DNA from: an uncultured Bacteroidales bacterium
GTDB taxonomy: Bacteria; Bacteroidota; Bacteroidia; Bacteroidales; Bacteroidaceae
Direction: 5' to 3'
NCBI GenBank assembly: GCA_902802265.1
Contig: CADCLN010000005.1
Location: 62,001-126,000 of the forward strand
Length of the DNA stretch: 64,000 bases
Positions 54,610-64,000 of this stretch are shown piece after piece. Within the stretch, counting starts at the first letter, position 1; each line of letters begins with the position of its first letter. Below the pieces are notes generated by a model. It searched no databases and was not told where the DNA came from. It saw only the letters and a list, made by a program, of their open reading frames with translations. A program made the translations under genes and the position numbers.

Positions 54610-55497
54610 ATGAAAATGAAGTATGTAGCAACTATAGGTTTTTTTGACGGTGTGCATTCTGGACACCGCTATCTCATTGAGCGGGTACGGGAAGTGGCTC
54701 GGATCCGTGGCCTGCAGTCGATGGTAGTGACGTTTCCTGTGCATCCGCGAAAGGTGTTGCAGGCAGATTATCAGCCTCAGTTGTTGACGACGAAGGACGA
54801 AAAGTTGGAGTTGCTTGCCAAGACAGGCGTTGACAAACTGGTGCTGCTCGATTTCGACAGGGAAATGGCTCGGATGACTGCCCGTGAATTTATGCAGATG
54901 CTTCATAGGGATTATGCTGTGGAGGTGCTGATTGTGGGTTATGACCACCGTTTTGGTCAGGGCAGGACGGCTTGTTTTGAGGATTATGTGACGTATGGCA
55001 AGGAGTTGAGCATGGAAGTGTTGCGTGCCGAGGAACTGAAGGGCGGGGCATCGTCAACGGTGGTTCGCCGTGCTTTGTTGGGAGGCGATGTGGCGTTGGC
55101 AAACAGCAAGTTGGGGTATCGCTATTTTCTGCACGGAAAAGTGGTGCATGGTTTCCGGAACGGCACTCGAATGGGATTTCCCACAGCGAACTTGCAGGTG
55201 GAAGAAGACAAATTGATACCCATGAACGGTGCATACGGCGTAGAAGTGACCGTGGCTGGCAAAGTGTATCAGGGAATGCTCAACATTGGCCAACGTCCCA
55301 CTTTGGACAACGGGGAGGAACGGAGTGTAGAGGTACATATTTTCGACTGTCAGATGGATTTGTACGACCAGTGGCTCTGTGTGGAATTTTTGTTCTTTTT
55401 GCGGGCAGAAAAGAAGTTCCTGTCTGTAGATGAATTGTGTAAGCAACTTGATGTCGATAAAAGTGATTGCAAACGGATGTTTTCTGTTTTGAATTGA
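54610..55497 (+). CDS. ribF: Bifunctional riboflavin kinase/FAD synthetase
   Basis: A 295-residue two-domain enzyme. The N-terminal nucleotidyltransferase has GFFDGVHSGHRYLIERV (about 9-25), VTFPVHPRKVL and VIVGYDHRFGQGR-like VGYDHRFGQGRTA. The C-terminal riboflavin kinase has HGKVVHGFRNGTRMGFPTAN and NGAYGVEV. It makes FMN and FAD, needed by fumarate reductase and DusB. It starts 17 bp after GH53, separated by GAAGAAT-type repeat; ATG 54610 or 54616. Confidence 0.95.
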   Translation: MKMKYVATIGFFDGVHSGHRYLIERVREVARIRGLQSMVVTFPVHPRKVLQADYQPQLLTTKDEKLELLAKTGVDKLVLLDFDREMARMTAREFMQMLHRDYAVEVLIVGYDHRFGQGRTACFEDYVTYGKELSMEVLRAEELKGGASSTVVRRALLGGDVALANSKLGYRYFLHGKVVHGFRNGTRMGFPTANLQVEEDKLIPMNGAYGVEVTVAGKVYQGMLNIGQRPTLDNGEERSVEVHIFDCQMDLYDQWLCVEFLFFLRAEKKFLSVDELCKQLDVDKSDCKRMFSVLN

Positions 55498-55572
55498 CAA
55501 AATGGCGTTAATTTTTGGTAAAAAGAACAAAATCTGTCATTGTTATTGTCAATTTCTTTTTCATTTTTTCGT

Positions 55573-55580
55573 TATCTTTG
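55573..55580 (+). promoter_or_regulatory. -7 element of the Cthe_2159-type gene
   Basis: TATCTTTG followed by CAGAC, 56 bp before the ATG; the leader includes ATTAACCACTAACT. Confidence 0.5.
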
Positions 55581-55636
55581 CAGACTTTTTGACGAAAAAG
55601 TAACCTATTAACCACTAACTATTTTTATTTTTTTCT

Positions 55637-58600
55637 ATGCAACCGAAACGTTTTTTCCAATTGTTCACGGCTTTTTTTCTGACTGTACTCACATTTGCCA
55701 CTCCTCTGTCTGTGGGTGACCTTGATGGAGATGGTAAAATCACAGTGGCCGACATCACTCAGCTCATTAGCATCTATTTAGGAAACACATCGCAGGCTGA
55801 CGAAGTAGATTTGGATGGTGACAGTATATTGACTGTGGCCGACATCACTTTGCTGATTGAAACTTATCTGAACGATACCGTTCAGACAGACACAATCCTC
55901 CCCGACACGACAGTCGTGAACGACACAATTTATGTCACATACAACGACACGGAAGCAACAGTGACGGGCTTGCCGACAGACGGCAGCGTTATTGCCAGTG
56001 TGGACGGTGCAGATGTGGTGCTGACCAGTTTGATAACGAACCGAGAAATCTGCTGTGTGCTTTCTGGTCATTCCGATGCAGGTTGCTTTATCTGGAACGG
56101 CAACTACAAGATGGCGGTTCGGCTGAACGGGTTGACGTTGACGGGTTCTGCAGAGGAAGCTATTAATATAAGATGTGGAAAACGCATTGCGCTGGAATTG
56201 GCTGATGGTACGGAGAACACGCTGTCGGATGCTAAAACTGACGGTGGACAGAAGGGTGCATTCTATACGAAAGGACATCTGGAAATCAGTGGTGGCGGTA
56301 CGTTGAATCTGAACGGCAACGTGAAACATGGTATTTCGAGCAAAGAATATATGCTCATCAAGCGAACCACCGGCACCATCAACGTGCTGAATGCAGCAAA
56401 AGACGGTATTCATGCAGGACAATACTTCAAAATGAATGGTGGAACAGTCACCATTAGCGGTCAGCTTGACGATGCGATTCAGGCAGAAGCCACCACTGAA
56501 GCTACCGATGAAGACAACGGTCAGATTATTATCAAGGGTGGCACATTGAATCTGAGCGTTTCGGATGACAAGGCCGATGCCCTGAAATGCGATTCTTCCA
56601 TGACCATTACCGACGGAATCTTTACCATCAACACCACAGCAGCCGCCAACAAGGGACTGAATGCTGACGGCAACATCCACATTTCGGGTGGAACGATTCA
56701 CATTACCCAAACGGGTGACAAAATTGTGGATACCGACATCAGTTACTCCACAGGCATCAAAACGGATGGTAACCTGACCATCACAGGCGGTTCGGTCACT
56801 ATCGTGAATACCGCCGATGGCGGCAAGGGCATCAGTGCCGACGGCGACATTAACATCAATGAAGACAGTTGTGCCGTGGTGCTTGACATCACAGCCAACG
56901 GTGCTGGTGGCGTAGCCGAACTGCAGGAGGATACAACAACCACCGGGGAATCAGAGGAAACGAAATCATACGTGGTCTATGTAGCACTACCCACTTCTAC
57001 AGGTGGTGGTCAAAGACCTGGTCAGCAAAACCGCAACTACTGGACAACGCTCTACCTCTACAAGAGCGACGGTACATTGGTGCAGCAGCTGACTCAAACT
57101 GTGACAAAGACTTCTGGGTCAAGCACAAAGACTTTTTACTATTATGACTTCAAGGAAGCCAGCGACGGAACGTATTATTTCAAGAGTGCCGACTATACTT
57201 CACAAGGTGGTTGGGGAGGTGGTTCCACTTACGCCATTCAGTCCAACACCTTCACGGGGCCGACTTCTGGCGAAGATTACTACTATGAAATTTCAAACAG
57301 CCGAACCACCAGTGGCAGCACTTATATGTTCAGCCTGACCAACGTGACAAACACTTGGAACGGCAGCACTACCGACATCGCTGAAGATTCTGGCGAAAGT
57401 TATAACGCATCGGGCATCAAGGCCGACGGCAATCTGACCATCAATGGTGGCACTATTACCGTGAAGAACAGCGGATCCATGTCGAAATCCATCAAAAGCA
57501 AGGGCACGGTGACCATCAATGGCGGAAACATTACACTCGCTCCTTCTGGTGCCATGCAAGTTATCAATGCCGATGCCTCCTACAGTTCAGGCGTAAAAGC
57601 TGTTGACTTCATTCAGAACGGCGGCACGCTGACCATTACGGCAACGGGTGCTGCGGGTAGAGGTGTTTCGGCTAATAACATTACTACTAATGGTGGCACG
57701 CTGAATATTACCAACTCTGGTAACGGGCAGAGCGGCACCAATGATTCCTATACAGCCAAGGGGTTGAAAGCCGATGCTGACATGGTGTTGAATGCAGGTG
57801 TCATCACAATCAAGATGACGGGTACAGGTGGCAAAGGCATCAAGTGTTCAGGGGTTTACACCCAAGGTGACAAAACTGAAGGAACGGGTCCTGCCCTGAC
57901 GGTCACTACGACAGGTTCTGCTTTTGGCAGTTCGGGTGGCGGTAGCGGCTGGGGCATGGGACCTGGTCAAGAAAGCAGCGGTTCTTCAGCCAAAGGCATC
58001 AAGGTGCAAGGAACGATTTACCTCTATGGCGGCGAAACAGAAGTCTATACCTCTACCAACGGAGCAGAAGGATTGGAGTCGAAGACCGCTATTTACATTG
58101 AGGGCGGCAAGCATTACTTGAAATGCTACGATGACTGCATCAACAGTAGCGGCTGCATCTACTTCAATGGTGGCGTAACCGTCTGCTACGGATTTGGCAA
58201 CGATGCCGTTGACAGCAATGCGGGCAGGCAGGGGGCTATCACCATTGGCAACGGCACTATCTTTGCCTATACCACTAAGGGCAGTCCGGAAGAAGGATTT
58301 GACTGCGACAACAACAGCTATATCGTCATCGACGGTACAGGCATTGCTGTTTCGGCAGGAGCACAGCAAGGTGGTGGCGGTGGCTGGGGAGGTAGCAGTT
58401 CAAGCATCGGCAGTGCCACACAGGGTTACTATCTTTGTACCTCGTCCATCACTTACCAGACAGGAAACTACTACACCTTGGCTGATGCTTCGGCTGGCAA
58501 TCTCTTTACCTTTAGCTTTGAAGGCAAATGCAGTTCGTCGCTCAGCCTTATTACTGCCACAGGCATGAAGAAGGGAAGTTCTTACACCATCAAGTCCAGC

Positions 58601-58702
58601 ACGATAAAACCAACAGACGCCACAACCGAATGGCATGGCGTCTATTTGGGCAGTTCCCATCAGGGAACAACGCAAGTGCTTGGATTTACTGCAGTGCAGT
58701 AA
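55637..58702 (+). CDS. Secreted Cthe_2159-type carbohydrate-binding beta-helix protein with N-terminal dockerin
   Basis: A 1021-residue protein with a signal peptide ([20 protein letters not shown]). Two calcium-loop repeats form a dockerin I-like module at about 27-82 ([20 protein letters not shown] and [20 protein letters not shown]). The rest is built of beta-helix rungs typical of Cthe_2159/DUF4353: [13 protein letters not shown]-like [81 protein letters not shown] glycine-rich stretch lies near 450-460 and 760-775. Family members bind polygalacturonate and related plant glycans. A dockerin at the N-terminus suggests docking to a cohesin partner, none of which is in view. The 3' end overlaps hisS by 17 bp. 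Confidence 0.85.
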   Translation: MQPKRFFQLFTAFFLTVLTFATPLSVGDLDGDGKITVADITQLISIYLGNTSQADEVDLDGDSILTVADITLLIETYLNDTVQTDTILPDTTVVNDTIYVTYNDTEATVTGLPTDGSVIASVDGADVVLTSLITNREICCVLSGHSDAGCFIWNGNYKMAVRLNGLTLTGSAEEAINIRCGKRIALELADGTENTLSDAKTDGGQKGAFYTKGHLEISGGGTLNLNGNVKHGISSKEYMLIKRTTGTINVLNAAKDGIHAGQYFKMNGGTVTISGQLDDAIQAEATTEATDEDNGQIIIKGGTLNLSVSDDKADALKCDSSMTITDGIFTINTTAAANKGLNADGNIHISGGTIHITQTGDKIVDTDISYSTGIKTDGNLTITGGSVTIVNTADGGKGISADGDININEDSCAVVLDITANGAGGVAELQEDTTTTGESEETKSYVVYVALPTSTGGGQRPGQQNRNYWTTLYLYKSDGTLVQQLTQTVTKTSGSSTKTFYYYDFKEASDGTYYFKSADYTSQGGWGGGSTYAIQSNTFTGPTSGEDYYYEISNSRTTSGSTYMFSLTNVTNTWNGSTTDIAEDSGESYNASGIKADGNLTINGGTITVKNSGSMSKSIKSKGTVTINGGNITLAPSGAMQVINADASYSSGVKAVDFIQNGGTLTITATGAAGRGVSANNITTNGGTLNITNSGNGQSGTNDSYTAKGLKADADMVLNAGVITIKMTGTGGKGIKCSGVYTQGDKTEGTGPALTVTTTGSAFGSSGGGSGWGMGPGQESSGSSAKGIKVQGTIYLYGGETEVYTSTNGAEGLESKTAIYIEGGKHYLKCYDDCINSSGCIYFNGGVTVCYGFGNDAVDSNAGRQGAITIGNGTIFAYTTKGSPEEGFDCDNNSYIVIDGTGIAVSAGAQQGGGGGWGGSSSSIGSATQGYYLCTSSITYQTGNYYTLADASAGNLFTFSFEGKCSSSLSLITATGMKKGSSYTIKSSTIKPTDATTEWHGVYLGSSHQGTTQVLGFTAVQ

Positions 58703-60044
58703 TGAGTTCTTCTGTCGTAACCAGCTGTTGTTCGCCAGTTTCCATATTTTTCAATGTCACCTTTCCGGCAGCCATCTCTGTTTCACCCACGATGGCAACG
58801 AAGGGGATTTGCTTGGCGTTGGCGTATGACATCTGTTTCTTCATCTTTGCCGCATCGGGATAAATCTCAGCACAGATGCCTGCCTGTCGAACCTGTGCCA
58901 GGATGGGCAGGCAGAAGTCTGCTTCTGCTTCTCCGAAGTTGACAAACAGCAGTCTGGTGGCATTCACGGCTTCTTTCGGATAGAGATCCAGTTGATTCAG
59001 CACGTCGAAGATGCGGTCTGCACCGAATGAAATACCTACACCCGACAATCCTGGCATACCGAAGATGCCCGTCAGGTTGTCGTAACGACCGCCGCCCGTA
59101 ATGCTGCCAATTTCCACGTCAAGTGCCTTCACTTCAAAGATGGCTCCCGTGTAATAGTTCAAACCACGCGCCAAAGTGAGGTCCAATTCAATGGTGTTGT
59201 TCAGCGAAGTGCCCAGTTTGTTCAAGATGTATTCACATTCGGCCACACCTTTCCGTCCGATTTCGCTTTCAGCCAACACCTGCTTCATGGTGGCAAGTTT
59301 CTCTGCATTCGTACCACTCAACTGAATGATGGGTTGCAGTTTCTCGATAGCCTCGGCAGGGATGCCATCCTCTGCCAATTCAGCGTTGACAGCCTCCAGC
59401 CCAATCTTGTCCAGTTTGTCGATAGCTACCGTGATATCTACAATCTTGTCAGCCTGACCAATTATTTCGGCAATGCCGCTGAGAATCTTGCGGTTGTTAA
59501 TCTTGATGCAGACACGCACACCGAAACGGGTAAATACCGTGTCGATAATCTGCATCAGTTCCACTTCGTTGAGCAACGATTCGCTACCCACCACGTCGGC
59601 ATCACACTGATAAAACTCGCGGTAACGCCCCTTCTGCGGACGGTCTGCACGCCAGACGGGTTGAATCTGGTAACGCTTGAAGGGTAAGGCTAATTCCTCG
59701 CGGTGTTGCACCACATAGCGTGCAAACGGCACGGTGAGGTCATAGCGTAAGCCCTTTTCGCAGAACTTCGCTGCTAGTTTCTGTGTGCTGGTATGAGCGA
59801 CCTCGTCGGCAGTCATGCCGTGGAGGAAATCGCCCGAATTTAAAATCTTGAAAAGCAGTTTGTCGCCCTCTTCGCCATACTTCCCCATCAGCGTGGAAAG
59901 ATTCTCCATGGCAGGCGTTTCAATCTGCTGGAAACCATACAAGGCATACACCTCGCGGATGGTATTGAATATGTAATTGCGTTTCGCCATCTCCACAGGC
60001 GAAAAGTCGCGTGTTCCCTTCGGAATGCTTGGTTTCTGTGCCAT
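58686..60044 (-). CDS. hisS: Histidyl-tRNA synthetase
   Basis: A 452-residue class II synthetase. N-terminal [18 protein letters not shown], motif 2 [20 protein letters not shown] with [12 protein letters not shown], the histidine loop [17 protein letters not shown] and [13 protein letters not shown], and an anticodon-binding domain from about 350. The ATG at 60044 ([13 protein letters not shown]) is chosen by family alignment; codons upstream are promoter sequence. Confidence 0.96.
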   Translation of the reverse strand: MAQKPSIPKGTRDFSPVEMAKRNYIFNTIREVYALYGFQQIETPAMENLSTLMGKYGEEGDKLLFKILNSGDFLHGMTADEVAHTSTQKLAAKFCEKGLRYDLTVPFARYVVQHREELALPFKRYQIQPVWRADRPQKGRYREFYQCDADVVGSESLLNEVELMQIIDTVFTRFGVRVCIKINNRKILSGIAEIIGQADKIVDITVAIDKLDKIGLEAVNAELAEDGIPAEAIEKLQPIIQLSGTNAEKLATMKQVLAESEIGRKGVAECEYILNKLGTSLNNTIELDLTLARGLNYYTGAIFEVKALDVEIGSITGGGRYDNLTGIFGMPGLSGVGISFGADRIFDVLNQLDLYPKEAVNATRLLFVNFGEAEADFCLPILAQVRQAGICAEIYPDAAKMKKQMSYANAKQIPFVAIVGETEMAAGKVTLKNMETGEQQLVTTEELITALQ

Positions 60045-60065
60045 TTTCTTTACAGTTTTGCGGAT

Positions 60066-60237
60066 TTTTGGCTGCAAAGGTAAGAAATATTTACCATTTA
60101 CCATTTACCATTTACCATTTTTCACCACAGATTACCCAGATTTCACGGATTTATCATTTGCCATTTACCATTTTTGTGGAAATATTCTTCATTCTTCATT
60201 CTTCATTCTTCATTTTTTCTTACCTTTGCAGCCAAAA
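60066..60237. promoter_or_regulatory. Divergent promoter module of hisS and the phosphoesterase gene
   Basis: 22-bp exact inverted repeats at 60066-60087 and 60216-60237 hold CTTACCTTTGCAGCC reading outward: left to hisS (-7 at 60075-60082) and right to the phosphoesterase (-7 at 60221-60228). Inside are TTTACCA units, ACCACAGATTACCCAGATTT and five TTCATTC units. Same plan as 53288-53429. Confidence 0.78.
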
Positions 60238-60258
60238 CCTTCAAACACTTTAAAAACC

Positions 60259-62595
60259 ATGAAACGTAAATTACTATCCATTTTCGCAGCATTTTTTGTG
60301 CTGACAGGTTTCTTGCAGGCGCAGACTGTAGTGGAAGAAAAACCCCTGCTGACGTTGGCTTGCATTTCTGACATTCACACCGAGCGGTCGCTCATCGACT
60401 GTGCTAACCTTGACGACATCGCTGTGCGCGGTTCCTTTTCAAGAACAGTCACCATGCTGAAACGTGACGAGAAGATTGACGTCATGCTGCTTGGAGGCGA
60501 CTGCACCAGCGACGCAACCATCCCCATCGGAAACTGGGAGAAAGTGCGAGAACTTATTGCCCGCAACACACGTCGGGCATTCCCTTCGTCTGCGATGCAG
60601 ACCCCCGTGCTCTATGTCACAGGCAACCACGACTACGAGGTGGCAAACTGGGATAACATCCCCAAACCTTATAATGCCGGCGACTACTACACCTTCCCCA
60701 TGAAGGAAGATATCGGCGAGCTGACTGCTGATGAGGCTTTCTACGAAGAAGCCGACAATGGCAGCTTAGGCACGATGACCCTCTTGGCAGCTTACCACTA
60801 CGTCATCAACGGCTTTGATTTTGTCATCCTCAACTGCGGCAAAAACTTTTTCAAGAACGCCTGGAACTACATCTATTCCGAAGAATCCGTGCAGTGGGTA
60901 GCCGACAAACTGGCAGAAATCTATGCCGACGACCCCGACAAGACGGTATTCTTTGCTCTCCACGTACCCTTCAGCGACTCCAACAGTATCCGTGAACCGT
61001 CGAAGGGGATCGCTTCTTCGCCAGGTGAAAAACTGCTGAAGAAGACGCTCAGTCAATATCCTAACCTCATCATGCTCTATGGACATGACCATGGTGGCGA
61101 CAAAGCCTACATCCGTAGCAAAACATCCCAACGAGTCACCCGTTACGACAAAAACGGAAATGTCATTGCCACGACCGACGAAACCCACATCGACGGTATT
61201 GTGCCAGGTATGCCTGACGAACCAGAAGAGGAAATGCCGACGGCTTTTTATCTGAAAAACCGTGGCAACAACCTTTATTTAGGCTATAACACCTACAACT
61301 TGGCTCCCATTACGGACAAAACCAAGATTACATTCACCCAGCAGGGCGACAAAGGATATTATCTTGAACTGGATGCAACCAATCCGTCGGCCAGCAGCAA
61401 CAGCTTCGTGCATATTGGCAGCAACGGATATTTCTCGGGAGGTGACGTTTCATTACTTTATATATATATAATAGATGAAGCCGATGGGCAGAAGGCTCAA
61501 CGTACCACAAAGCTGATGGCAGGGAACACATACCTGATTGTAGGCAAAAACGGTTCAAACTATTATGCCCTGTCGAATGAAACCTATAATTCGGGAAGTG
61601 CCCAACGAATGCAACGAGTGCAAGTGTCTCTTTCGTCCGACTTGGAAACACTCACATTGCCATCAGCCTCCGAAGCCCTGTTGTGGGAATTTGAAGAAAT
61701 TGTTGCAGGGGAAGAGATTGCGACCACAGCAGATTGGTGCATCCGCAGCTATGCCTCTGGCGAATACCTCGGTTTCAATCCGCGTAACCTCGGCATAGTG
61801 ACCGAAGCCAATGTGACGACTATAGAAGTGACTGATGCTACCAATGCCGCCTACGCCCTGCGTGTCAGTGGTAGCGGTTCGGAAGCCAACGGCAACTACG
61901 TCATCTCCAGTTCCAGCGGACGTTTCTCGGCCAATGCCAACAACTATCCCACCTATTTCTTCAAGGTGACCAAGATGGACGAAACGGGTATCGAGGCAGA
62001 GAAAGCAGTCCAACTCGATGCCAACGAAATTTACCTCATTGTAGCTGAAAATGCAAAAGACCGTTCCCAACTTTACGCCCTTACCAATCAAGGCTATCCT
62101 GCCACAGACAGCAACCGGCTCATCGGGCTGGGCGTGACAGTTACTGACGGAAAGATTACACTTCCAGCCTCACGCACGGATGCCTTGTGGACACTCGAAA
62201 AGCCCGTTTCCGAAGAAGCCGAACCCAGCTTTTTCTCCGCTTTCATGGGTTCTATGCGCTACTACTACAATACGATTGACCCTGGCGACATGCCTGTCGA
62301 GACTCCCAACATCGTTCAGGCACTCCTTGTCTATGTTTATGCTGACCGTGTCGAACTGCACATGAAGAACTACAATCGCTCGGGCACCATCAACGGCATT
62401 ACCGTCAACAAGCAGCTTGCGCCCTATATTTCTTACCGCAAGGTGTCGAGTTTGCCTACCTCCGTACCAGGAGTCCAGTTGAAAGATGTTCACATCGAAC
62501 CCCTCCAAGCTTATGACTTGATGGGCAGAAAAGTGGCTCATCCCACCTCTCCTGGTGTCTATCTTGTGAACGGCAAAAAGAAGTTGGTGAAATAA
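60259..62595 (+). CDS. Secreted calcineurin-like metallophosphoesterase with sorting tail
   Basis: A 778-residue protein with a signal peptide (MKRKLLSIFAAFFVLTGFLQ A). The metallophosphoesterase domain covers about 30-290: ACISDIHTERSLID (D-x-H), LLGGDCTSDATI (GDC in place of the usual GD), YVTGNHDYEVANWD (GNHD), FALHVPFSDSN and MLYGHDHGGDK (GHxH-like, GHDH). Two beta-trefoil or similar sandwich repeats follow (NNLYLGYNTYNLAPITDKTK; CIRSYASGEYLGFNPRNLGI). It ends YDLMGRKVAHPTSPGVYLVN with GKKKLVK, a sorting-type tail. It is likely a cell-surface phosphatase or phosphodiesterase; the substrate is unknown. Confidence 0.85.
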   Translation: MKRKLLSIFAAFFVLTGFLQAQTVVEEKPLLTLACISDIHTERSLIDCANLDDIAVRGSFSRTVTMLKRDEKIDVMLLGGDCTSDATIPIGNWEKVRELIARNTRRAFPSSAMQTPVLYVTGNHDYEVANWDNIPKPYNAGDYYTFPMKEDIGELTADEAFYEEADNGSLGTMTLLAAYHYVINGFDFVILNCGKNFFKNAWNYIYSEESVQWVADKLAEIYADDPDKTVFFALHVPFSDSNSIREPSKGIASSPGEKLLKKTLSQYPNLIMLYGHDHGGDKAYIRSKTSQRVTRYDKNGNVIATTDETHIDGIVPGMPDEPEEEMPTAFYLKNRGNNLYLGYNTYNLAPITDKTKITFTQQGDKGYYLELDATNPSASSNSFVHIGSNGYFSGGDVSLLYIYIIDEADGQKAQRTTKLMAGNTYLIVGKNGSNYYALSNETYNSGSAQRMQRVQVSLSSDLETLTLPSASEALLWEFEEIVAGEEIATTADWCIRSYASGEYLGFNPRNLGIVTEANVTTIEVTDATNAAYALRVSGSGSEANGNYVISSSSGRFSANANNYPTYFFKVTKMDETGIEAEKAVQLDANEIYLIVAENAKDRSQLYALTNQGYPATDSNRLIGLGVTVTDGKITLPASRTDALWTLEKPVSEEAEPSFFSAFMGSMRYYYNTIDPGDMPVETPNIVQALLVYVYADRVELHMKNYNRSGTINGITVNKQLAPYISYRKVSSLPTSVPGVQLKDVHIEPLQAYDLMGRKVAHPTSPGVYLVNGKKKLVK

Positions 62596-62638
62596 AAAAG
62601 TGAAGATTGAGGGAAACTCTCTCAATCTTCACTTTTTT
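62594..62638. terminator. Bidirectional terminator
   Basis: A perfect 18-bp stem pairs 62594-62611 with 62621-62638 around a 9-nt loop; both sides end in six A or T, so it ends transcripts from both convergent genes. The left arm starts inside the stop codon of the phosphoesterase gene. Confidence 0.92.
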
Positions 62639-62641
62639 CTG

Positions 62642-63262
62642 CTAAACATCAGGGAAGAGACCGTAGAGGCGGGCATCTATCTGGTCGGTGATTTTTTGGA
62701 AATCCTCGGGATTCTGTTCAAACTTGAGGGTATCGCCGTCCACGATGATGTATTTGCCTTTGTAGTCCTTTATCCAATTTTCGTACTTTTCGTGCAAACC
62801 CTGCAGAAAGTCCATGCGCATGGATTGTTCGTAGTCACGGCCTCGCTTCTGTATCTGGCTGACCAGCGTGGAGATACTGGATCGGATGTAGATGAGCAAG
62901 TCGGGCAAACGCACGGTGCTGATCATGGTTTCAAACAGGCTGAGGTAGTTCGCATAGTCGCGGTCGTCAATCATGCCCATGTCGTGCAGATTGGAGGCGA
63001 AGATATAGGCATCCTCGAAGATGGTGCGGTCGAGCACGATGGATCTGTCGGACGCAGCTATCTCCAGCACGTCTTTGTAACGTTTTGACAGGAAAAAGAC
63101 TTGGATGTTGAAAGCCCAACGTTTCATGTCGGCATAGTAGTCGGAGAGATAGGGATTATTCTCTACAGGCTCGAAATGAGGCTCCCATCCATATCGCTTG
63201 GCAAGCATATTGGTTAAGGTTGTCTTGCCGCAACCTATGTTTCCAGCAATGGCGATGTACAT
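62642..63262 (-). CDS. Deoxynucleoside kinase
   Basis: A 206-residue P-loop kinase of the dGK/dAK type: AIAGNIGCGKTTLTNML (Walker A), EPVENNPYLSDYYADMKRWA, the DRS-like motif IVLDRTIFEDAYIFA and the lid region RGRDYEQSMRMDFLQGLHEK. It salvages deoxyadenosine or deoxyguanosine into dNMPs. The stop lies 3 bp after the terminator stem. Its start follows the GH10 stop by 29 bp of repeat sequence, so the two may be co-transcribed though unrelated in function. Confidence 0.9.
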   Translation of the reverse strand: MYIAIAGNIGCGKTTLTNMLAKRYGWEPHFEPVENNPYLSDYYADMKRWAFNIQVFFLSKRYKDVLEIAASDRSIVLDRTIFEDAYIFASNLHDMGMIDDRDYANYLSLFETMISTVRLPDLLIYIRSSISTLVSQIQKRGRDYEQSMRMDFLQGLHEKYENWIKDYKGKYIIVDGDTLKFEQNPEDFQKITDQIDARLYGLFPDV

Positions 63263-63299
63263 GTTTACTATTTACTATTTACTATTTACCATTAGGGTT
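63263..63299. repeat. TTTACTA / TTTACCA repeat at the GH10 3' end
   Basis: TTTACTATTTACTATTTACC in 7-bp register, then ATTAGGG. Its complement (CCCTAATGG) provides the stop codon and the extra final Pro of the GH10 frame. Confidence 0.75.
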
Positions 63300-64000
63300 T
63301 TACAATAAATTTCTTTCCTTCTTGAATATAAATACCTGGACGCAGGTTGCCAGCATTCACAAGATGGCCGTCGAGGGTATAAACCGCTGCAGAGGCTTCT
63401 GGTTTGCAGGCAGCAGGGAGGGTGACGGGAGTGGCAGGAGAGAGTGTGCGGTGGCGCAAGGCTGAACGCACAGCATACCAGGCTGGCTTCTTTGCCAGTC
63501 CTGCCGTGTAGAGCAGAGGGTTAGAACCGCTGCGCCAACTGTCGTTATCCTTCAGTCCCCAGACGACCATGTAGGGGCAATTCTCGTTGTTCAGCACGAT
63601 GTCGGTCACCACTCGGTAAAGACGAGCCTGTTCAATCAAGTCTTTCTCACCGGTGGAGGGAGTACCCATGTCGAGTTCGGTGACGATGCACTTCAAGTCA
63701 ACTTCAGCGAAGCGGCGGATGGTGGCATCCAGTTTGGCAGAATCGACCTTTTCCAGGGAGAAATGGCATTGCAAACCCACTCCGTCAATGGGGATATGGT
63801 TCCGTTTCAGTCGCATGGCAAGATTGTAGAAAGCCACAGATTTGGCAACTCCCTGGAACTCCACGTCGTAGTCGTTGAGGTAGAGCAGGGCAGTGGGGTC
63901 GGCACGATGAGCATAGACAAAGGCCGAGTCGATGTAGTCGTCACCGATGGCTCGTTGCCACACATTCTGACGCAAGGTGTAGCCATCAGGATTGGAACGG
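63292..64000 (-). CDS. GH10 endo-1,4-beta-xylanase, C-terminal part (runs off the window)
   Basis: The frame is open to the window edge (RSNPDGYTLRQNVWQRAIG), leaving 235 residues. GH10 features are YIDSAFVYAHRADPTALLYL, IPIDGVGLQCHFSLE and the nucleophile Glu in KCIVTELDMGTPSTGE, then VVWGLKDNDSWR. A linker and a sorting-type tail follow (VYTLDGHLVNAGNLRPGIYI, QEGKKFIVKP). GH10 enzymes cut the xylan backbone. The acid/base half is outside the window. The last Pro and stop come from an adjoining repeat; the related tails here end in VK. Confidence 0.92.
   Translation of the reverse strand, partial: RSNPDGYTLRQNVWQRAIGDDYIDSAFVYAHRADPTALLYLNDYDVEFQGVAKSVAFYNLAMRLKRNHIPIDGVGLQCHFSLEKVDSAKLDATIRRFAEVDLKCIVTELDMGTPSTGEKDLIEQARLYRVVTDIVLNNENCPYMVVWGLKDNDSWRSGSNPLLYTAGLAKKPAWYAVRSALRHRTLSPATPVTLPAACKPEASAAVYTLDGHLVNAGNLRPGIYIQEGKKFIVKP

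Overview
The window reads as a chromosomal segment of a Bacteroidales bacterium, most likely a gut or rumen Prevotella-type organism (inference). The grounds are the recurrent Bacteroidetes-type -7 promoter element TAnnTTTG (often TACCTTTGCAGCC), an almost complete lack of Shine-Dalgarno sites, a fumarate-reducing SdhA/FrdA-FrdB pair, ATP-type PEP carboxykinase, many plant-polysaccharide hydrolases, dockerin-like modules, and C-terminal tails of the type GIYIVNGKKVMVK. No rRNA, tRNA, transposase or phage gene was recognised.

Layout. 1-2.6 kb: end of the fumarate reductase operon. 2.6-6.5 kb (minus): an operon of a sigma factor fused to an outer-membrane barrel, a radical SAM/SPASM enzyme and a Gfo/Idh/MocA oxidoreductase. 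6.7-9.2 kb: secreted transglutaminase-like protein and an AgcS sodium:amino-acid symporter. 9.2-12 kb (minus): ECF sigma factor (apparently frameshifted), membrane anti-sigma-like protein and a secreted protein. 12-22.4 kb (plus): GH30, DUF3237, AlkD, CE1 esterase, GH3 glucosidase (split by an 8-bp duplication) and a nucleoside hydrolase-like/Sde182-type protein. 22.5-27.8 kb: ComF, RecX, a 22-bp palindrome array, a broken small protein, GtrA, PckA, MgtC. 28-38 kb (minus): YitT-RdgB fusion, LeuS, a 25-residue membrane peptide gene and a 1554-residue double sensor kinase. 38-47 kb: secreted coiled-coil protein, DusB, KduD-like SDR, pullulanase, RibD, XerD-type recombinase, DUF3108 protein, HAD nucleotidase. 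47-64 kb: a surface protein with chitobiase-type repeats, RfbB, NrdG, YbeY, GH53, RibF, a Cthe_2159-type dockerin protein, HisS, a secreted phosphoesterase, a deoxynucleoside kinase and the end of a GH10 xylanase.

How it fits together. GH30, CE1, GH3, GH53, GH10 and pullulanase form a scattered plant-glycan and starch-degrading complement without a SusC/SusD pair in the window; sugars would feed fermentation, where PckA and fumarate reductase lie on the succinate pathway. Two systems link ECF sigma factors to envelope proteins.

The dominant oddity is a dense population of short repeats: GACCCCCTCTAACTCC hairpin units, 7-bp microsatellites such as GAAGAAT and TGGTAAA, TTTAACTTCC arrays, and CACAGATTTCGCAGATTAC units. 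They fill most gaps and also enter genes, supplying stop codons, replacing start regions, and in the pullulanase gene forming a 72-bp in-frame insertion. Three apparent frameshifts and two apparent gene fusions also occur; some could be assembly errors.
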